A model generated the notes under the pieces. The model searched no databases, was not told the DNA's origin, and worked only from the letters and a program-made list of their open reading frames with translations. A stretch of 64,000 nt of DNA from Pseudomonas fortuita (GTDB lineage Bacteria; Pseudomonadota; Gammaproteobacteria; Pseudomonadales; Pseudomonadaceae), in contig NZ_CP114035.2 of NCBI RefSeq assembly GCF_026898135.2, forward strand, positions 971,501-1,035,500, written 5' to 3'. Below, one piece after another: positions 26,046-35,234 of this stretch (position 1 is its first letter; every line of letters starts with the position of its first letter). Position numbers and translations under genes: made by a program.

Positions 26046-27656
26046 CTACTTCACCTTGGTGGTGGCGAAGTTATTGTTGGTCAGAGGGCTGATCACGTAG
26101 CCCTCCACGTTGTCACGCATGGCGGTGAACATCTTTGGATGGGCCATGCTGATCCAGGGTTGGTCGTCATCGTACACCTTCAATGCGTCGCTATAGAGCC
26201 TTGCGCGCTCGTCGTTGTCGACCACCTCGCGGGCACGGGTGATCAGCTCCTGGAATTTCGAGTTGCACCAGCGGGCGTAGTTCTCGCCGGTTTTGGCGGC
26301 GTCGCAACTGAGCAGCGGGGTGAGGAAGTTGTCGGGGTCGCCGTTGTCGCCAGCCCAGCCGGTGGACACGAGGTCGGCCTCGCCATTTTTTGCACGGCGC
26401 AGCATTTCGGCCCATTCCATCACGCGGATATCCAGCAGCAGGCCGATCTGCTTCAGGTCGGCCTGCAGCATCTCGGCCGACAGGCGCGGGTTAGGGTTGG
26501 TCATGCCACCGCCGTTGCGGGTAAACAGTGTGATCACCGTGCCTTCCGGTACGCCAGCTTCCTTGAGCAGGGCGCGTGCCTTTGCGAGGTCGCGGGGCGG
26601 GTTCTGGTTGGCGGTGTTGAAGCCAGGCATGGTCGGTGGGTAGGGGTTCACACCCACCAGCGCGTTGCCTTTGCCGAACAGCTGGTCGACATGAGTCTGC
26701 CGATCGAACGCCATATTGATGGCTTTGCGCACGCGTACATCGCTGAGGTATTTGTGCTCGGTATTCATGGCGATGTAGCCGGTGACAAGCGCTTCGATTT
26801 CGGCGACCTTGAGTTTCGGGTCGGCCTTGATCGATGGCACGTCATCCGGCTTGGGGTACAACGCGACCTGGCATTCGTTGGCGCGCAGCTTCTGCAGGCG
26901 CACGTTGCTGTCGGTGGCGATGGCGAACACCAGCGCGTCGGCCGGCGGTTTGCCGCGGAAGTAGTCTGGGTTGGGTTTGAAGCGGACCTGCGCATCCTTG
27001 TTGTAACGCTGGAAGATGAACGGGCCGGTACCGACCGGCTTGCTGTTCAGCTCGGCGGTTTTACCGGCCCTGAGCAACTGGTCACCGTACTCGGCGGAGT
27101 AGATCGAGGTGAAGCCCATGGCCATGTCATGCAGGAACGGTGCTTCCGGCCGGGCCAGGGTGATCACCACGGTGTGGTCGTCGGTCTTGATCACCGATTT
27201 GAGCAGCTGCTTGAAGGCCATGCTTTCAAAATACGGGTAGCCGACGCTGGTTTTGTCGTGCCACGGGTGGTGCGGGTCAAGCTGGCGGTTGAGGCTCCAC
27301 AACACATCGTCGGCGTTGAAGTCGCGGGTCGGCTCGAAGTAGTCGGTGGTGTGGAACTTCACCCCTTGGCGCAGATGGAAGGTGTAGGTCAGCCCGTCTG
27401 GCGAAATGTCCCAGCGCTCGGCCAGGGCCGGCTGGACGTCGGTGGTGCCTGGTTTGAAGTCGACCAGGCGGTTGAACAGTGTCTCGGACGTCGCATCAAG
27501 TGTGACCGCGGTGGTGTACTGGACAACGTCGAACCCTTCCGGGCTGGCCTCGGTACAGACCACCAGCGGTTTGGCTGCCAGCTGCGTTGCGCTGCCCAGC
27601 ACCAGCGTGGCGAGGGCAAGGCGTAACGGTAGCGATTTGATGAAAGCTCTCTGCAT
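26046..27656 (-). CDS. Periplasmic dipeptide-binding protein (DppA paralogue next to dppB)
   Basis: 536 residues, SBP family 5. Signal peptide MQRAFIKSLPLRLALATL to LAA. It has the DppA-type N-terminus LVVCTEASPEGFDVVQYT, the family motif region VKFHTTDYFEPTRDFNADDV, NECQVALYPKPDDVPSIKA, and WAGDNGDPDNFLTPLLSCDA near the C-terminus. The ATG at 27656 has GGGAG upstream. It is the most divergent of the three paralogues here, is probably co-transcribed with dppBCDF, and is likely the main binding protein for this transporter. Confidence 0.92.
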   Translation of the reverse strand: MQRAFIKSLPLRLALATLVLGSATQLAAKPLVVCTEASPEGFDVVQYTTAVTLDATSETLFNRLVDFKPGTTDVQPALAERWDISPDGLTYTFHLRQGVKFHTTDYFEPTRDFNADDVLWSLNRQLDPHHPWHDKTSVGYPYFESMAFKQLLKSVIKTDDHTVVITLARPEAPFLHDMAMGFTSIYSAEYGDQLLRAGKTAELNSKPVGTGPFIFQRYNKDAQVRFKPNPDYFRGKPPADALVFAIATDSNVRLQKLRANECQVALYPKPDDVPSIKADPKLKVAEIEALVTGYIAMNTEHKYLSDVRVRKAINMAFDRQTHVDQLFGKGNALVGVNPYPPTMPGFNTANQNPPRDLAKARALLKEAGVPEGTVITLFTRNGGGMTNPNPRLSAEMLQADLKQIGLLLDIRVMEWAEMLRRAKNGEADLVSTGWAGDNGDPDNFLTPLLSCDAAKTGENYARWCNSKFQELITRAREVVDNDERARLYSDALKVYDDDQPWISMAHPKMFTAMRDNVEGYVISPLTNNNFATTKVK

Positions 27657-27736
27657 GGGTTGAACACTCCCTGCTTTTGCATTGATTCCAGCGTAGCCGC
27701 CACGGCCCGCTGCGAAGGGGGCCGTGGCGCCAGCGG

Positions 27737-29131
27737 TCAAAGAATGTTGAATGGAATGGTGGTAACCACCCGGAACTCGTCCAGGCTGCCGTCACCCTGT
27801 GCCTTGCTGGCGCGGTGGGTGGTGTAGGTCGCGCGGATGCTGGTGTCTCTCAGCGGCCCGCTCTGCACCGCGTAGCTGGTGCCGATGCCCCACTCGTAGT
27901 GGGTTTCGCCGTTCAGGCCATTCACGTCGTAGGCGGTGCCGCGGTAGTGAGTGCCGTCAATGCCCCAGCCGCGTGCGTTGTACAGGTTGAACTTCAGCCC
28001 TGGCACGCCGTAGGGCGCCATGTTCAATACATAGGAAAGCTGCAGCGACTTCTCGTTGGGGCCGTTGAAGTCCGACAACAACGAGTTGGCCAGGTAGATG
28101 CCGTTGGTTTCGTGCAGGTAGTCGAAGTATTCGTTGCCGTTCACCTGCTGCCACGAGGCGCTGAGGGTATGGGCCTGGTGGGTCAGGCCGAGCGACAGGC
28201 TGTAGGTGTCGTTGTCGATCTTGCCCATTTTCTGGCTGCCGGCATCGACGGTCTTGTAGTAGTTAAGGCCGGTGCTCAGGCTGAGCACTGCGCTGTCGCC
28301 GAGCACGTGGTTGGCGCCGAAGTAGTACTGGTTCCAGAAGTCGTCTACCTGGGTGGCATACAGGCTGGTACTCAGGCTTTTGAACGGCTGGTAATTGATG
28401 CCGGCAGTGCTGGCGCGGTCGGTTTCCACGCCGGTGGCGCCGTATTCGCTGCGAAACTTGCTAAGGCTTTGTTCGGTGCGTGGCGAAACGCGGTCGAAAG
28501 TGCCCAGATCGAGGCTCAGGTTGTCGAACTCGGCGCTGTGCAGGAACGCGCCCTGGAAGCTCGATGGCAGGGCGCGGTTGCCGATGTAGGCGATCATGGG
28601 CGTGTCCACCGACTGGCGGCCAAGGGTAAGGGTGGTGTTGGACACGCGCGCCTTGATGTTGCCCAGGCCCAGTTTGCTCCACTGGCCGACGGGGTCGCCA
28701 TCGCTGTGGGTGAGGGTGCGGTTGTTGGGGCCGGCAATCGCTTCGCGGCTCTGCTGCAGGGCGATGGCGTTATAGCCAGCGGCCTCGACAGCGAAACCCA
28801 CGGTGCCTTGGGTGAAACCGGAGCTGTAGTTGAGGATGGTGCCCTGCAGCCAGTTTTCCCGGCTGTGGGTGGGGTGGCGGGTGCCGTCGCTCTTGTAGTA
28901 CTTCCACAGCGGGGCGCGTGCAGCGCGTTCGCGGGCGTACCAGTTGCGGGTGCTGCCGGACAGGCTCTGGCCGTCGATGAAGCCGCTGGCTTGCGCCTGC
29001 GCGCTGCTGCCTTTGAGGGTGAGCGGAATGTAGTCCTGGCTTTGCGGATCGGCCTGGGCCACGGTGGAAAATGCACTGATGGATAAGGCCAGTGCGCTCA
29101 GGGTTGGTACTTTCAAGGTTGAAGCTCCCAT
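27737..29131 (-). CDS. OprD-family outer-membrane porin, OpdP-like
   Basis: 464 residues: signal peptide ending STVAQA, then an 18-strand OprD barrel (SGFIDGQSLSGSTRNWYARE, WLQGTILNYSSGFTQGTVGF, LTLGRQSVDTPMIAYIGNRA, ending VVTTIPFNIL). OprD-family channels take up basic amino acids and small peptides. Its place between peptide-binding genes matches OpdP of the P. aeruginosa dpp region. A TTG at 29116 with GGGAG eight bases upstream gives a neater signal peptide (MKVPTLSALALS...) than the ATG at 29131 and may be the true start. Confidence 0.9.
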   Translation of the reverse strand: MGASTLKVPTLSALALSISAFSTVAQADPQSQDYIPLTLKGSSAQAQASGFIDGQSLSGSTRNWYARERAARAPLWKYYKSDGTRHPTHSRENWLQGTILNYSSGFTQGTVGFAVEAAGYNAIALQQSREAIAGPNNRTLTHSDGDPVGQWSKLGLGNIKARVSNTTLTLGRQSVDTPMIAYIGNRALPSSFQGAFLHSAEFDNLSLDLGTFDRVSPRTEQSLSKFRSEYGATGVETDRASTAGINYQPFKSLSTSLYATQVDDFWNQYYFGANHVLGDSAVLSLSTGLNYYKTVDAGSQKMGKIDNDTYSLSLGLTHQAHTLSASWQQVNGNEYFDYLHETNGIYLANSLLSDFNGPNEKSLQLSYVLNMAPYGVPGLKFNLYNARGWGIDGTHYRGTAYDVNGLNGETHYEWGIGTSYAVQSGPLRDTSIRATYTTHRASKAQGDGSLDEFRVVTTIPFNIL

Positions 29132-29237
29132 TGCTTTCTAGTTATTGCCGGCCTTGTGGGCCGGGTTTTTTGCTGCGGTGTTGCCAGAGTTGCCCGGGGT
29201 CGCCGGGCTAAAAGGGGGAGTTGTGTTGCCTGTGCTG

Positions 29238-29328
29238 GCCTTTTGGCGGGCAAGCCCGCTCCCACAGATAGGGCGCAAGGTCCGAACCTGTAGAGATCCT
29301 GCGGGAGCGGGCTTGCCCGCGAAGAGGC
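29238..29328. repeat. REP pair between the porin and a DppA paralogue
   Basis: Arms 29238-29263 and 29303-29328 are inverted (GCGGGCAAGCCCGCTCCC and reverse). They lie between two genes on the same strand, so they may set different mRNA levels for the downstream porin. Confidence 0.88.
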
Positions 29329-29344
29329 CGGTATTGGCTAACGC

Positions 29345-30937
29345 TTAATCAACACTCACACCGGAAAAATCATTGCGCCCAAACGGGCTGACCTTGAACT
29401 CAGAAACCTTGATGCTGAGCGGCTGGTTAACTGTGGAATGCGCCACCGGCGTAATCGGCACCTGCTGTTTGAGCCGTTGCTGGGCCTGCCGGTACAGCGC
29501 ACTGCGCTGCGGTTGGTCTGTGACCTGCTTGGCCTGCTTGACCAGGCTGTCGTACTGCGGGTCGCACCACAGCGAGTAGTTGTTGCTGCCGATGGCATCG
29601 CAGCTGTAGAGGGTGCCTAGCCAGTTGTCCGGGTCACCGTTGTCGCCGGTCCAGCCAATCAGGGCGATGTCGTGCTCGCCGCTTTTCATGCGCTTGAGGT
29701 ACTCGCCCCATTCGTAACTGACGATGCGCACCTTGAACCCGAGTTTGTTCCAGTCTGCCTGGAGCATTTCGGCCATCAGCTTGGCGTTGGGGTTGTAAGG
29801 GCGTTGCACCGGCATGGCCCAAAGGGTGACTTCGGTGCCAGGTTTGACGCCGGCCTGCTGCAGCAGCTGCCTGGCCTTTTGCGGGTCGTAGGGCGCGTCT
29901 TTGAGGCTTTCGTCATAGGACCACTGGGTCGGTGGCATGGCGTTGACTGCCAGTTGGCCGGAATCCTGATACACCGCCTGGAGTATGGCCTTCTTGTTCA
30001 CAGCCATGTCCATCGCCTGGCGCACCTCCAGCCGGTCGAACGGTGGGTGCTGGGTGTTGTAGGCGATGTAGCCGAGGTTGAAGCCTGGTTGCTGCAATAC
30101 CCGCAGCGAGCTGTCGGCCTTGAGCGCTGGCAGGTCGGCCGGGCGAGGGTGCAGGGTGACCTGGCATTCGTTGCGGCGCAGTTTCTGGATGCGTACCGAA
30201 GGGTCGATGTTGATCGAGAACACCAGGTTGTCGATTTTCACCTCATCCGGCGCCCAATACTCCTTGTTGCCTTTGTAGCGGATCTGCGAATCCTTCTGAT
30301 AACGCTGGAACACGAACGGCCCGGTGCCGATGGGCTGCTGGTTGATGTCGCTCGGTCTTGCGCTGGCCATCAGTTGCCCGGCGTATTCGGCGGAGAGGAT
30401 GGAGGCGAAGCTCATGGCCAGGTTCTGGATGAACGCGGCATCGACCGTGTTCAGGGTGAATGCCACAGTCAGCGGGTCGATTTTCTCGACATGGGCGATG
30501 TTCTTGTCCAGGCCCATGCTGATGAAGTAAGGAAACTCGGTAGGGTAGGCCTGGCGGAACGGGTGGCCTTTGTCGAGCATGCGGTTGAAGGTGAACAGCA
30601 CATCGTCGGCGTTGAAATCGCGGCTTGGGGAGAAGGCCTTGTTGCTGTGGAACTTCACCCCTTCACGCAGGTGGAAGGTATAGCGCAAGCCATCGTCGGA
30701 TACTTCCCAGCGGGTTGCCAGGGCAGGGTGCACGGCAGTACCACCACGCTCGAACTCGACCAGGCGGTTGTAGATCGGCTCGGCGGCGTCGTTGTCGGTG
30801 GCGCTGGTGTACTGGGCGGTGTCGAGGCCGGCGGGGCTGCCCTCGGAGCAAAACACCAGGTTGTTCGCCAACAGGGCCGGGGATTGGCTCATCAGGCCCA
30901 GGGCCAGCAAGGTTGAAAGACGGGTCGCGTGACGCAT
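29345..30937 (-). CDS. Periplasmic peptide-binding protein (second DppA paralogue)
   Basis: 530 residues, SBP family 5. Signal peptide MRHATRLSTLLALGLMSQSP to LLA, then NLVFCSEGSPAGLDTAQYT, FNADDVLFTFNRMLDKGHPF, RIQKLRRNECQVTLHPRPAD, and WTGDNGDPDNWLGTLYSCDA. It is very close to the third paralogue over its length, with the same cysteine pairs (a disulfide is likely). AAAAAGGA precedes the ATG at 30937. Tandem duplication with the next gene is the simplest origin; peptide specificity probably differs. Confidence 0.92.
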   Translation of the reverse strand: MRHATRLSTLLALGLMSQSPALLANNLVFCSEGSPAGLDTAQYTSATDNDAAEPIYNRLVEFERGGTAVHPALATRWEVSDDGLRYTFHLREGVKFHSNKAFSPSRDFNADDVLFTFNRMLDKGHPFRQAYPTEFPYFISMGLDKNIAHVEKIDPLTVAFTLNTVDAAFIQNLAMSFASILSAEYAGQLMASARPSDINQQPIGTGPFVFQRYQKDSQIRYKGNKEYWAPDEVKIDNLVFSINIDPSVRIQKLRRNECQVTLHPRPADLPALKADSSLRVLQQPGFNLGYIAYNTQHPPFDRLEVRQAMDMAVNKKAILQAVYQDSGQLAVNAMPPTQWSYDESLKDAPYDPQKARQLLQQAGVKPGTEVTLWAMPVQRPYNPNAKLMAEMLQADWNKLGFKVRIVSYEWGEYLKRMKSGEHDIALIGWTGDNGDPDNWLGTLYSCDAIGSNNYSLWCDPQYDSLVKQAKQVTDQPQRSALYRQAQQRLKQQVPITPVAHSTVNQPLSIKVSEFKVSPFGRNDFSGVSVD

Positions 30938-31082
30938 GGCAAGTCCTTTTTCAGCTGTTTGCGCCGCCTCGGGGTGCGAATGGCGGCAACAGTTCGCCCA
31001 CCCCGCAGCGGATAGCCGCGGGACGACATGAAGAGGGGGAAGGGGGCAAGGCACCCGCCAGATGGCGGGTGCTGGAGTTACC

Positions 31083-32708
31083 CTATTTGTCCACGCTTAC
31101 GCCATAGAAGGCGTTCAGCGCAAACGGGCTGATCTTGAAGTCCTTCACTTTGGCGCTCATGGGCTGATACACGGTGGAGTGGGCGATCGGGGTAATCGGC
31201 ACCTGCTCCTTGAGAATGTGCTGCGCCTGCTGGTACAGCTCGGTGCGCTTGGCCTGGTCGGAGGTGGCCTTGGCCTGCTTGATCAGGTCGTCGTAGGGCT
31301 TGTAGCACCACTTGGAGAAGTTGTTGCCGTCGACGGCATCGCAGCCGTAAAGGGTGCCCAGCCAGTTGTCCGGGTCACCGTTGTCGCCGCTCCAGCCAAT
31401 CAGCATGGCGCCTTGTTCGCCACCTTTGGAGCGTTTGATGTACTCGCCCCATTCATAGCTGACGATTTTGGCCTTGATGCCGATCTTGGCCCAGTCGGAT
31501 TGCAGCATTTCGGCCATCAGCTTGGCATTGGGGTTGTATGGGCGTTGCACGGGCATGGCCCACAGGGTGATCTCGGTGCCTTCCTTGATGCCGGCTTCCT
31601 TGAGCAGCTGTTTAGCTTTTTCGGGGTCGAAGGGGGCGTCCTTTATGCTGTCGTCATACGACCACTGGGTCGGCGGCATGGCATTGACTGCCAACTGGCC
31701 GGCGCCCTGGTAGACCGACTCGATGATCTTCTTCTTGTCCACCGCCATGTCCAGCGCCTGGCGCACTTTCAGCTGAGCCATGGGGTTGGGCTCGTTGCTG
31801 CCCTTGATCTTGTCCATCACGTTGTAGGCGATGTAGCCCAGGTTGAACCCGGCTTGCTGGGGCATCTGCAGGTGCTTGTCGGCCTTTAGCGGCTCGATGT
31901 CGGCGGGCCGCGGGAACAGGGTGACCTGGCACTCGTTCTTCTTCAGTTTTTGCATGCGTACCGAGGCATCGGTGGTGATGGCGAAGACCAGGTTGTCGAT
32001 CTTCACGTCCTCGGGCTGCCAGTAGTCCTTGTTGCCCTTGAAGCGAATCTGCGCGTCCTTCTGGTACTTGCTGAACACGAACGGGCCGGTGCCGATCGGC
32101 TTCTGGTTGATGTCGGCGGCCTTGCCGTTCTTGAGCAATTGGTCGGCGTACTCGGCGGACTGGATGGAAGCGAAGCTCATGGCCAGGTTCTGGATGAACG
32201 CGGCGTCGACCTCGTTAAGGGTGAACTTCACCGTGTGCTCGTCCAGCTTTTCCACCTTGGCGATGTTCTTGTCCATGCCCATGTCGGTGAAATACGGGAA
32301 CTCGGTAGGGTAGGCCTTGCGGAACGGCTGATCCTTGTCGAGCATGCGGTTGAAGGTGAACAGCACATCGTCGGCGTTGAAGGGCCGGCTGGGCTTGAAG
32401 TAGTCGGTGGTATGGAACTTGACGCCTTCGCGCAGGTGGAAGGTGTAGGTCTTGCCGTCGTCGGACACTTCCCACTTGGTCGCCAGGCCCGGGATAACTG
32501 CAGTACCGCCTCGTTCGAACTGGGTCAAGCGGTTGAACACGGTCTCTGCCGAGGCGTCGAAGTCGGTCCCGGTGGTGTACTGGCCCGGGTCAAAACCGGC
32601 CGGGCTGCCCTCTGAGCAAAACACCAGGTTGGACGCGGCCAGGACCGACGGCGCGCCGGTGAGCAAGCCTGCGCCAAGCAGGAACGGAATGACTGCGTGT
32701 TTGAGCAT
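31083..32708 (-). CDS. Periplasmic peptide-binding protein (third DppA paralogue, first in the locus)
   Basis: 541 residues, SBP family 5, with signal peptide MLKHAVIPFLLGAGLLTGAP to LAA. It shares NLVFCSEGSPAGFDPGQYTT, NADDVLFTFNRMLDKDQPF and NECQVTLFPRPADIEPLKA with its downstream neighbour. An extra segment near residue 310 (NVMDKIKGSNEPNPMAQ) is absent from that copy. It is the promoter-proximal gene of the dpp block; GAGG precedes the ATG and a 353-base regulatory region lies upstream. Confidence 0.92.
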   Translation of the reverse strand: MLKHAVIPFLLGAGLLTGAPSVLAASNLVFCSEGSPAGFDPGQYTTGTDFDASAETVFNRLTQFERGGTAVIPGLATKWEVSDDGKTYTFHLREGVKFHTTDYFKPSRPFNADDVLFTFNRMLDKDQPFRKAYPTEFPYFTDMGMDKNIAKVEKLDEHTVKFTLNEVDAAFIQNLAMSFASIQSAEYADQLLKNGKAADINQKPIGTGPFVFSKYQKDAQIRFKGNKDYWQPEDVKIDNLVFAITTDASVRMQKLKKNECQVTLFPRPADIEPLKADKHLQMPQQAGFNLGYIAYNVMDKIKGSNEPNPMAQLKVRQALDMAVDKKKIIESVYQGAGQLAVNAMPPTQWSYDDSIKDAPFDPEKAKQLLKEAGIKEGTEITLWAMPVQRPYNPNAKLMAEMLQSDWAKIGIKAKIVSYEWGEYIKRSKGGEQGAMLIGWSGDNGDPDNWLGTLYGCDAVDGNNFSKWCYKPYDDLIKQAKATSDQAKRTELYQQAQHILKEQVPITPIAHSTVYQPMSAKVKDFKISPFALNAFYGVSVDK

Positions 32709-32887
32709 GGTGGCCTCATTGTTGTCATTTTTTGGATGAGGTGGCCTCGTGAGCCGACCTGAGGATACTTATGCAGGGGGTGTTCCCAATGCAACAGGTA
32801 TAAGGATAGTTGGCGCCGGAAAAGTGGTACGGGCGTACATGGATGTCGCATCAGTATAACTTTAGGCGAAGTTAAACGTTTGCGCAG

Positions 32888-32907
32888 GCAAAATGATGGC
32901 ATTTTGC
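32888..32907. promoter_or_regulatory. Perfect palindrome upstream of the dpp block
   Basis: GCAAAATG-ATGG-CATTTTGC has 8-base perfect arms and a 4-base centre, about 180 bases before the first DppA ATG. It is operator-like; the regulator is unknown. Confidence 0.4.
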
Positions 32908-32979
32908 GCGATGTTTCTAGGCGGTGATAAACGTAGGATGCACCTGGGTGTTGCGTAGGAAATGTCTGAAAAGCAGACT

Positions 32980-33048
32980 CAAGCGGCAAGCGCCAAGCGG
33001 CAAGCCAAAGCAGACCGGGTTTACAGTCAACTTGAAGCTTGCCGCTTG
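32980..33048. repeat. REP-like inverted repeat of a second type
   Basis: CAAGCGGCAAGC (32980-32991) is inverted as GCTTGCCGCTTG (33037-33048), with extra AAGCGGCAAGC and TTGAAGCTTG copies between. This AAGC/GCTT type differs from the CCCGCTCCCAC elements. Confidence 0.75.
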
Positions 33049-33061
33049 AAGCTCGTGGCTG

Positions 33062-33778
33062 TCAGGGCATTTGCACTTCGATCAGGCCATCAGCATTCAT
33101 GCTCACTTCGCTGGTGCCCGCCTCGATATCCGGCGCTGGCGCTGCTTCGTCGGCCCCCATGGCTTTCATCGCCATCGGCGCACTGCGCAGGTACGGGCGC
33201 GGGTAACCGCTGCTGTTGAGGTTCAGGCTGACCACTTTGTAGCCCTTGCCGCCCAGCGCCTCGGTGGCCAGTTGAGCACGCGCCTTGAAGGCATCGACGG
33301 CGTCCTTGAGCAATGCATCCTCACTGGCCTTGCGTGTGGCCGGTGCGATGGAGAAGTCCATGCCGCCCATTTTCAGCTCTTGCAGCAGGTCGGCTGTGAG
33401 CTGGGACAGGGCCGGGAAGTTGTCGCTTTCCAGGCGCAGTTCGGCGCGCTCGCGCCAGCCGGTAATCTTCTGGCCCTTGCTGTCATACACCGGGTAGCTG
33501 TTGCGGCTGCCTTGGCTGATCTTCACGTCCTTGACCTGTCGCGACTGCTGCACGGCCTTGTTCATGGTTTCGGTGATCTGCTTGGCCAGCTTGCCCGGGT
33601 CGCTGTTCTGCGCTTCGCTGTACAGGGTCACGACCATCAGGTCGCGCGGCACTTCCTTGCTCACTTCAGCGCGCAGCGATACCTGGTTGTAACGTGGCTC
33701 ATCGGCAGCCAGCGCAGGCAGGCTGGCGAGCAAGCCGCAGGACAGAATCAGGGCGGCGCCGCGACGTGGGATTTGCAT
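33062..33778 (-). CDS. SIMPL-domain periplasmic protein
   Basis: 238 residues. Signal peptide MQIPRRGAALILSCGLLASL to ALA, then a SIMPL (DUF541) domain through most of the length: YNQVSLRAEVSKEVPRDLMV, ITETMNKAVQQSRQ, YPVYDSKGQKITGWRERAEL, SLNLNSSGYPRPYLRS. AAGGAG lies before the ATG at 33778. The function is not known; family members associate with envelope stress. It is a single gene divergent from roxS. Confidence 0.88.
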   Translation of the reverse strand: MQIPRRGAALILSCGLLASLPALAADEPRYNQVSLRAEVSKEVPRDLMVVTLYSEAQNSDPGKLAKQITETMNKAVQQSRQVKDVKISQGSRNSYPVYDSKGQKITGWRERAELRLESDNFPALSQLTADLLQELKMGGMDFSIAPATRKASEDALLKDAVDAFKARAQLATEALGGKGYKVVSLNLNSSGYPRPYLRSAPMAMKAMGADEAAPAPDIEAGTSEVSMNADGLIEVQMP

Positions 33779-33977
33779 GTGGTACTCCTTGGCAATAAAA
33801 GGCGTGGGGTTGGCCATCATTCCACGCATGGCCCATCAGACCGGCAACAGTGTAGTGGGTTCAAAAGTGCCATCATGAACCTGTGACAAACTGTGGCGCT
33901 TTGCCGCAGCGCTGCAGCGAGGCGCCCGGCTTCGGTATACTCCAGCCGATTTTCTGGAGCACTCATCAGGAGAGCTC

Positions 33978-35234
33978 ATGCTCGCCGCCGTACAACCGCT
34001 ATCTGCTACCCGCCAGAACCTTTGGCGCCTGACCGTCATCCGGGTCCTGGTCCTGGCTGCCCAGGCTGGCTCCGTGGGCGTCGCCTACTGGACCGAATTG
34101 CTACCCTTGCCGTGGCTGTCGCTGGCGGGCACCTTGGCTTTGTCGTCGCTGCTGTGTGCCTTCACCGCGCTGCGCTTGCGCCTGTCGCTGCCCGTCACCG
34201 AAATGGAGTACGCCCTGCAGTTGGCCTGTGACCTGTTGATCCACAGTGCCTTGCTGTATTACTCCGGCGGCTCGACCAACCCGTTCGTGTCGTATTACCT
34301 GGTACCGCTGGCGATTGCCGCAGTGACCTTGCCGTGGCTGTATTCGCTGATTCTGTCGGGTATCGCCCTGACCGCCTACAGCCTGCTGCTGGTGCAGTTC
34401 TACCCGCTTGAGGGCCTGCCCATGGCGCGGGACAAGATGCAGGTCTACGGCATGTGGCTGAGCATTGCCCTGGCTGCGGCGGTGATCACTTTCTTTGCCG
34501 CACGCATGGCCGAAGAGCTGCGCCGCCAGGAGCAACTGCGGTCCGAGCGGCGTGAAGAAAGCCTGCGCGATGAGCAACTGCTGGCCGTGGCTACCCAGGC
34601 CGCCGGTGCTGCCCATGAGCTGGGCACGCCACTGGCGACCATGAGCGTGCTGATCAACGAAATGCGTCAGGACCACACCGACCCGCTGCTGCAGGAAGAC
34701 CTGCAGATCCTGCAGGACCAGGTAAAGCTGTGCAAAGAGACCTTGCAACAGCTGGTGCGCGCCGCCGAAGCCAACCGCCGCCTGGCGATCGTGGAGCAGG
34801 AGGTGACCGCCTGGCTGGACGAGGCGCTGAACCGCTGGCACCTGATGCGCCCGGAAGCCAGCTACCGCTTCCAGCGGTTGCGCGATGGCAAAGTGCCGCG
34901 CCTGACGCCACCACCAGACCTGACCCAGGCGCTGCTGAACCTGTTGAACAATGCAGCCGATGCCTGCCCCGATGACTTGGAAGTGCGCCTGGACTGGGAC
35001 GCTCAGGACATCGTCATCAGTATCCGTGACCATGGCCCTGGCGTGCCGCCGGCCATTGCCGAAGCCATCGGCAAACCCTTCATTACCACCAAAGGCAAAG
35101 GCTTCGGCCTGGGCCTGTTCTTGAGCAAGGCCAGCGTGACCCGTGCGGGCGGTTCGGTGAAACTCTATAGTCATGAACAGGGTGGCACCCTGACCGAATT
35201 GCGCCTGCCCTATGGCAAGCGAGGAGATGAATGA
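33978..35234 (+). CDS. roxS: Redox-sensing histidine kinase RoxS (RegB/PrrB family)
   Basis: 418 residues. The N-terminal half (17-175) has six hydrophobic segments and the RegB quinone-site motif GGSTNPF at 97-103. The H-box is AAGAAHELGTPLA with H213, the RegB-type sequence. A cysteine (C252, QVKLCKETL) sits where RegB has its redox-active cysteine. The ATPase has an N-box (LLNLLNNAADACPD) and G-boxes (DHGPGVPP, GKGFGLGLFLS). It should phosphorylate RoxR according to respiratory redox state and so adjust terminal oxidases. AGGAGAGCTC precedes the ATG. The stop overlaps the roxR start. Confidence 0.93.
   Translation: MLAAVQPLSATRQNLWRLTVIRVLVLAAQAGSVGVAYWTELLPLPWLSLAGTLALSSLLCAFTALRLRLSLPVTEMEYALQLACDLLIHSALLYYSGGSTNPFVSYYLVPLAIAAVTLPWLYSLILSGIALTAYSLLLVQFYPLEGLPMARDKMQVYGMWLSIALAAAVITFFAARMAEELRRQEQLRSERREESLRDEQLLAVATQAAGAAHELGTPLATMSVLINEMRQDHTDPLLQEDLQILQDQVKLCKETLQQLVRAAEANRRLAIVEQEVTAWLDEALNRWHLMRPEASYRFQRLRDGKVPRLTPPPDLTQALLNLLNNAADACPDDLEVRLDWDAQDIVISIRDHGPGVPPAIAEAIGKPFITTKGKGFGLGLFLSKASVTRAGGSVKLYSHEQGGTLTELRLPYGKRGDE

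Larger units (their letters stand above)
32709..33061. other. Regulatory region upstream of the dpp block
   Basis: 353 bases with no gene, A/T-richer than its surroundings. It contains a palindrome (32888-32907) and a short REP-like repeat (32980-33048). It should hold the promoter of the first DppA paralogue. Confidence 0.6.
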
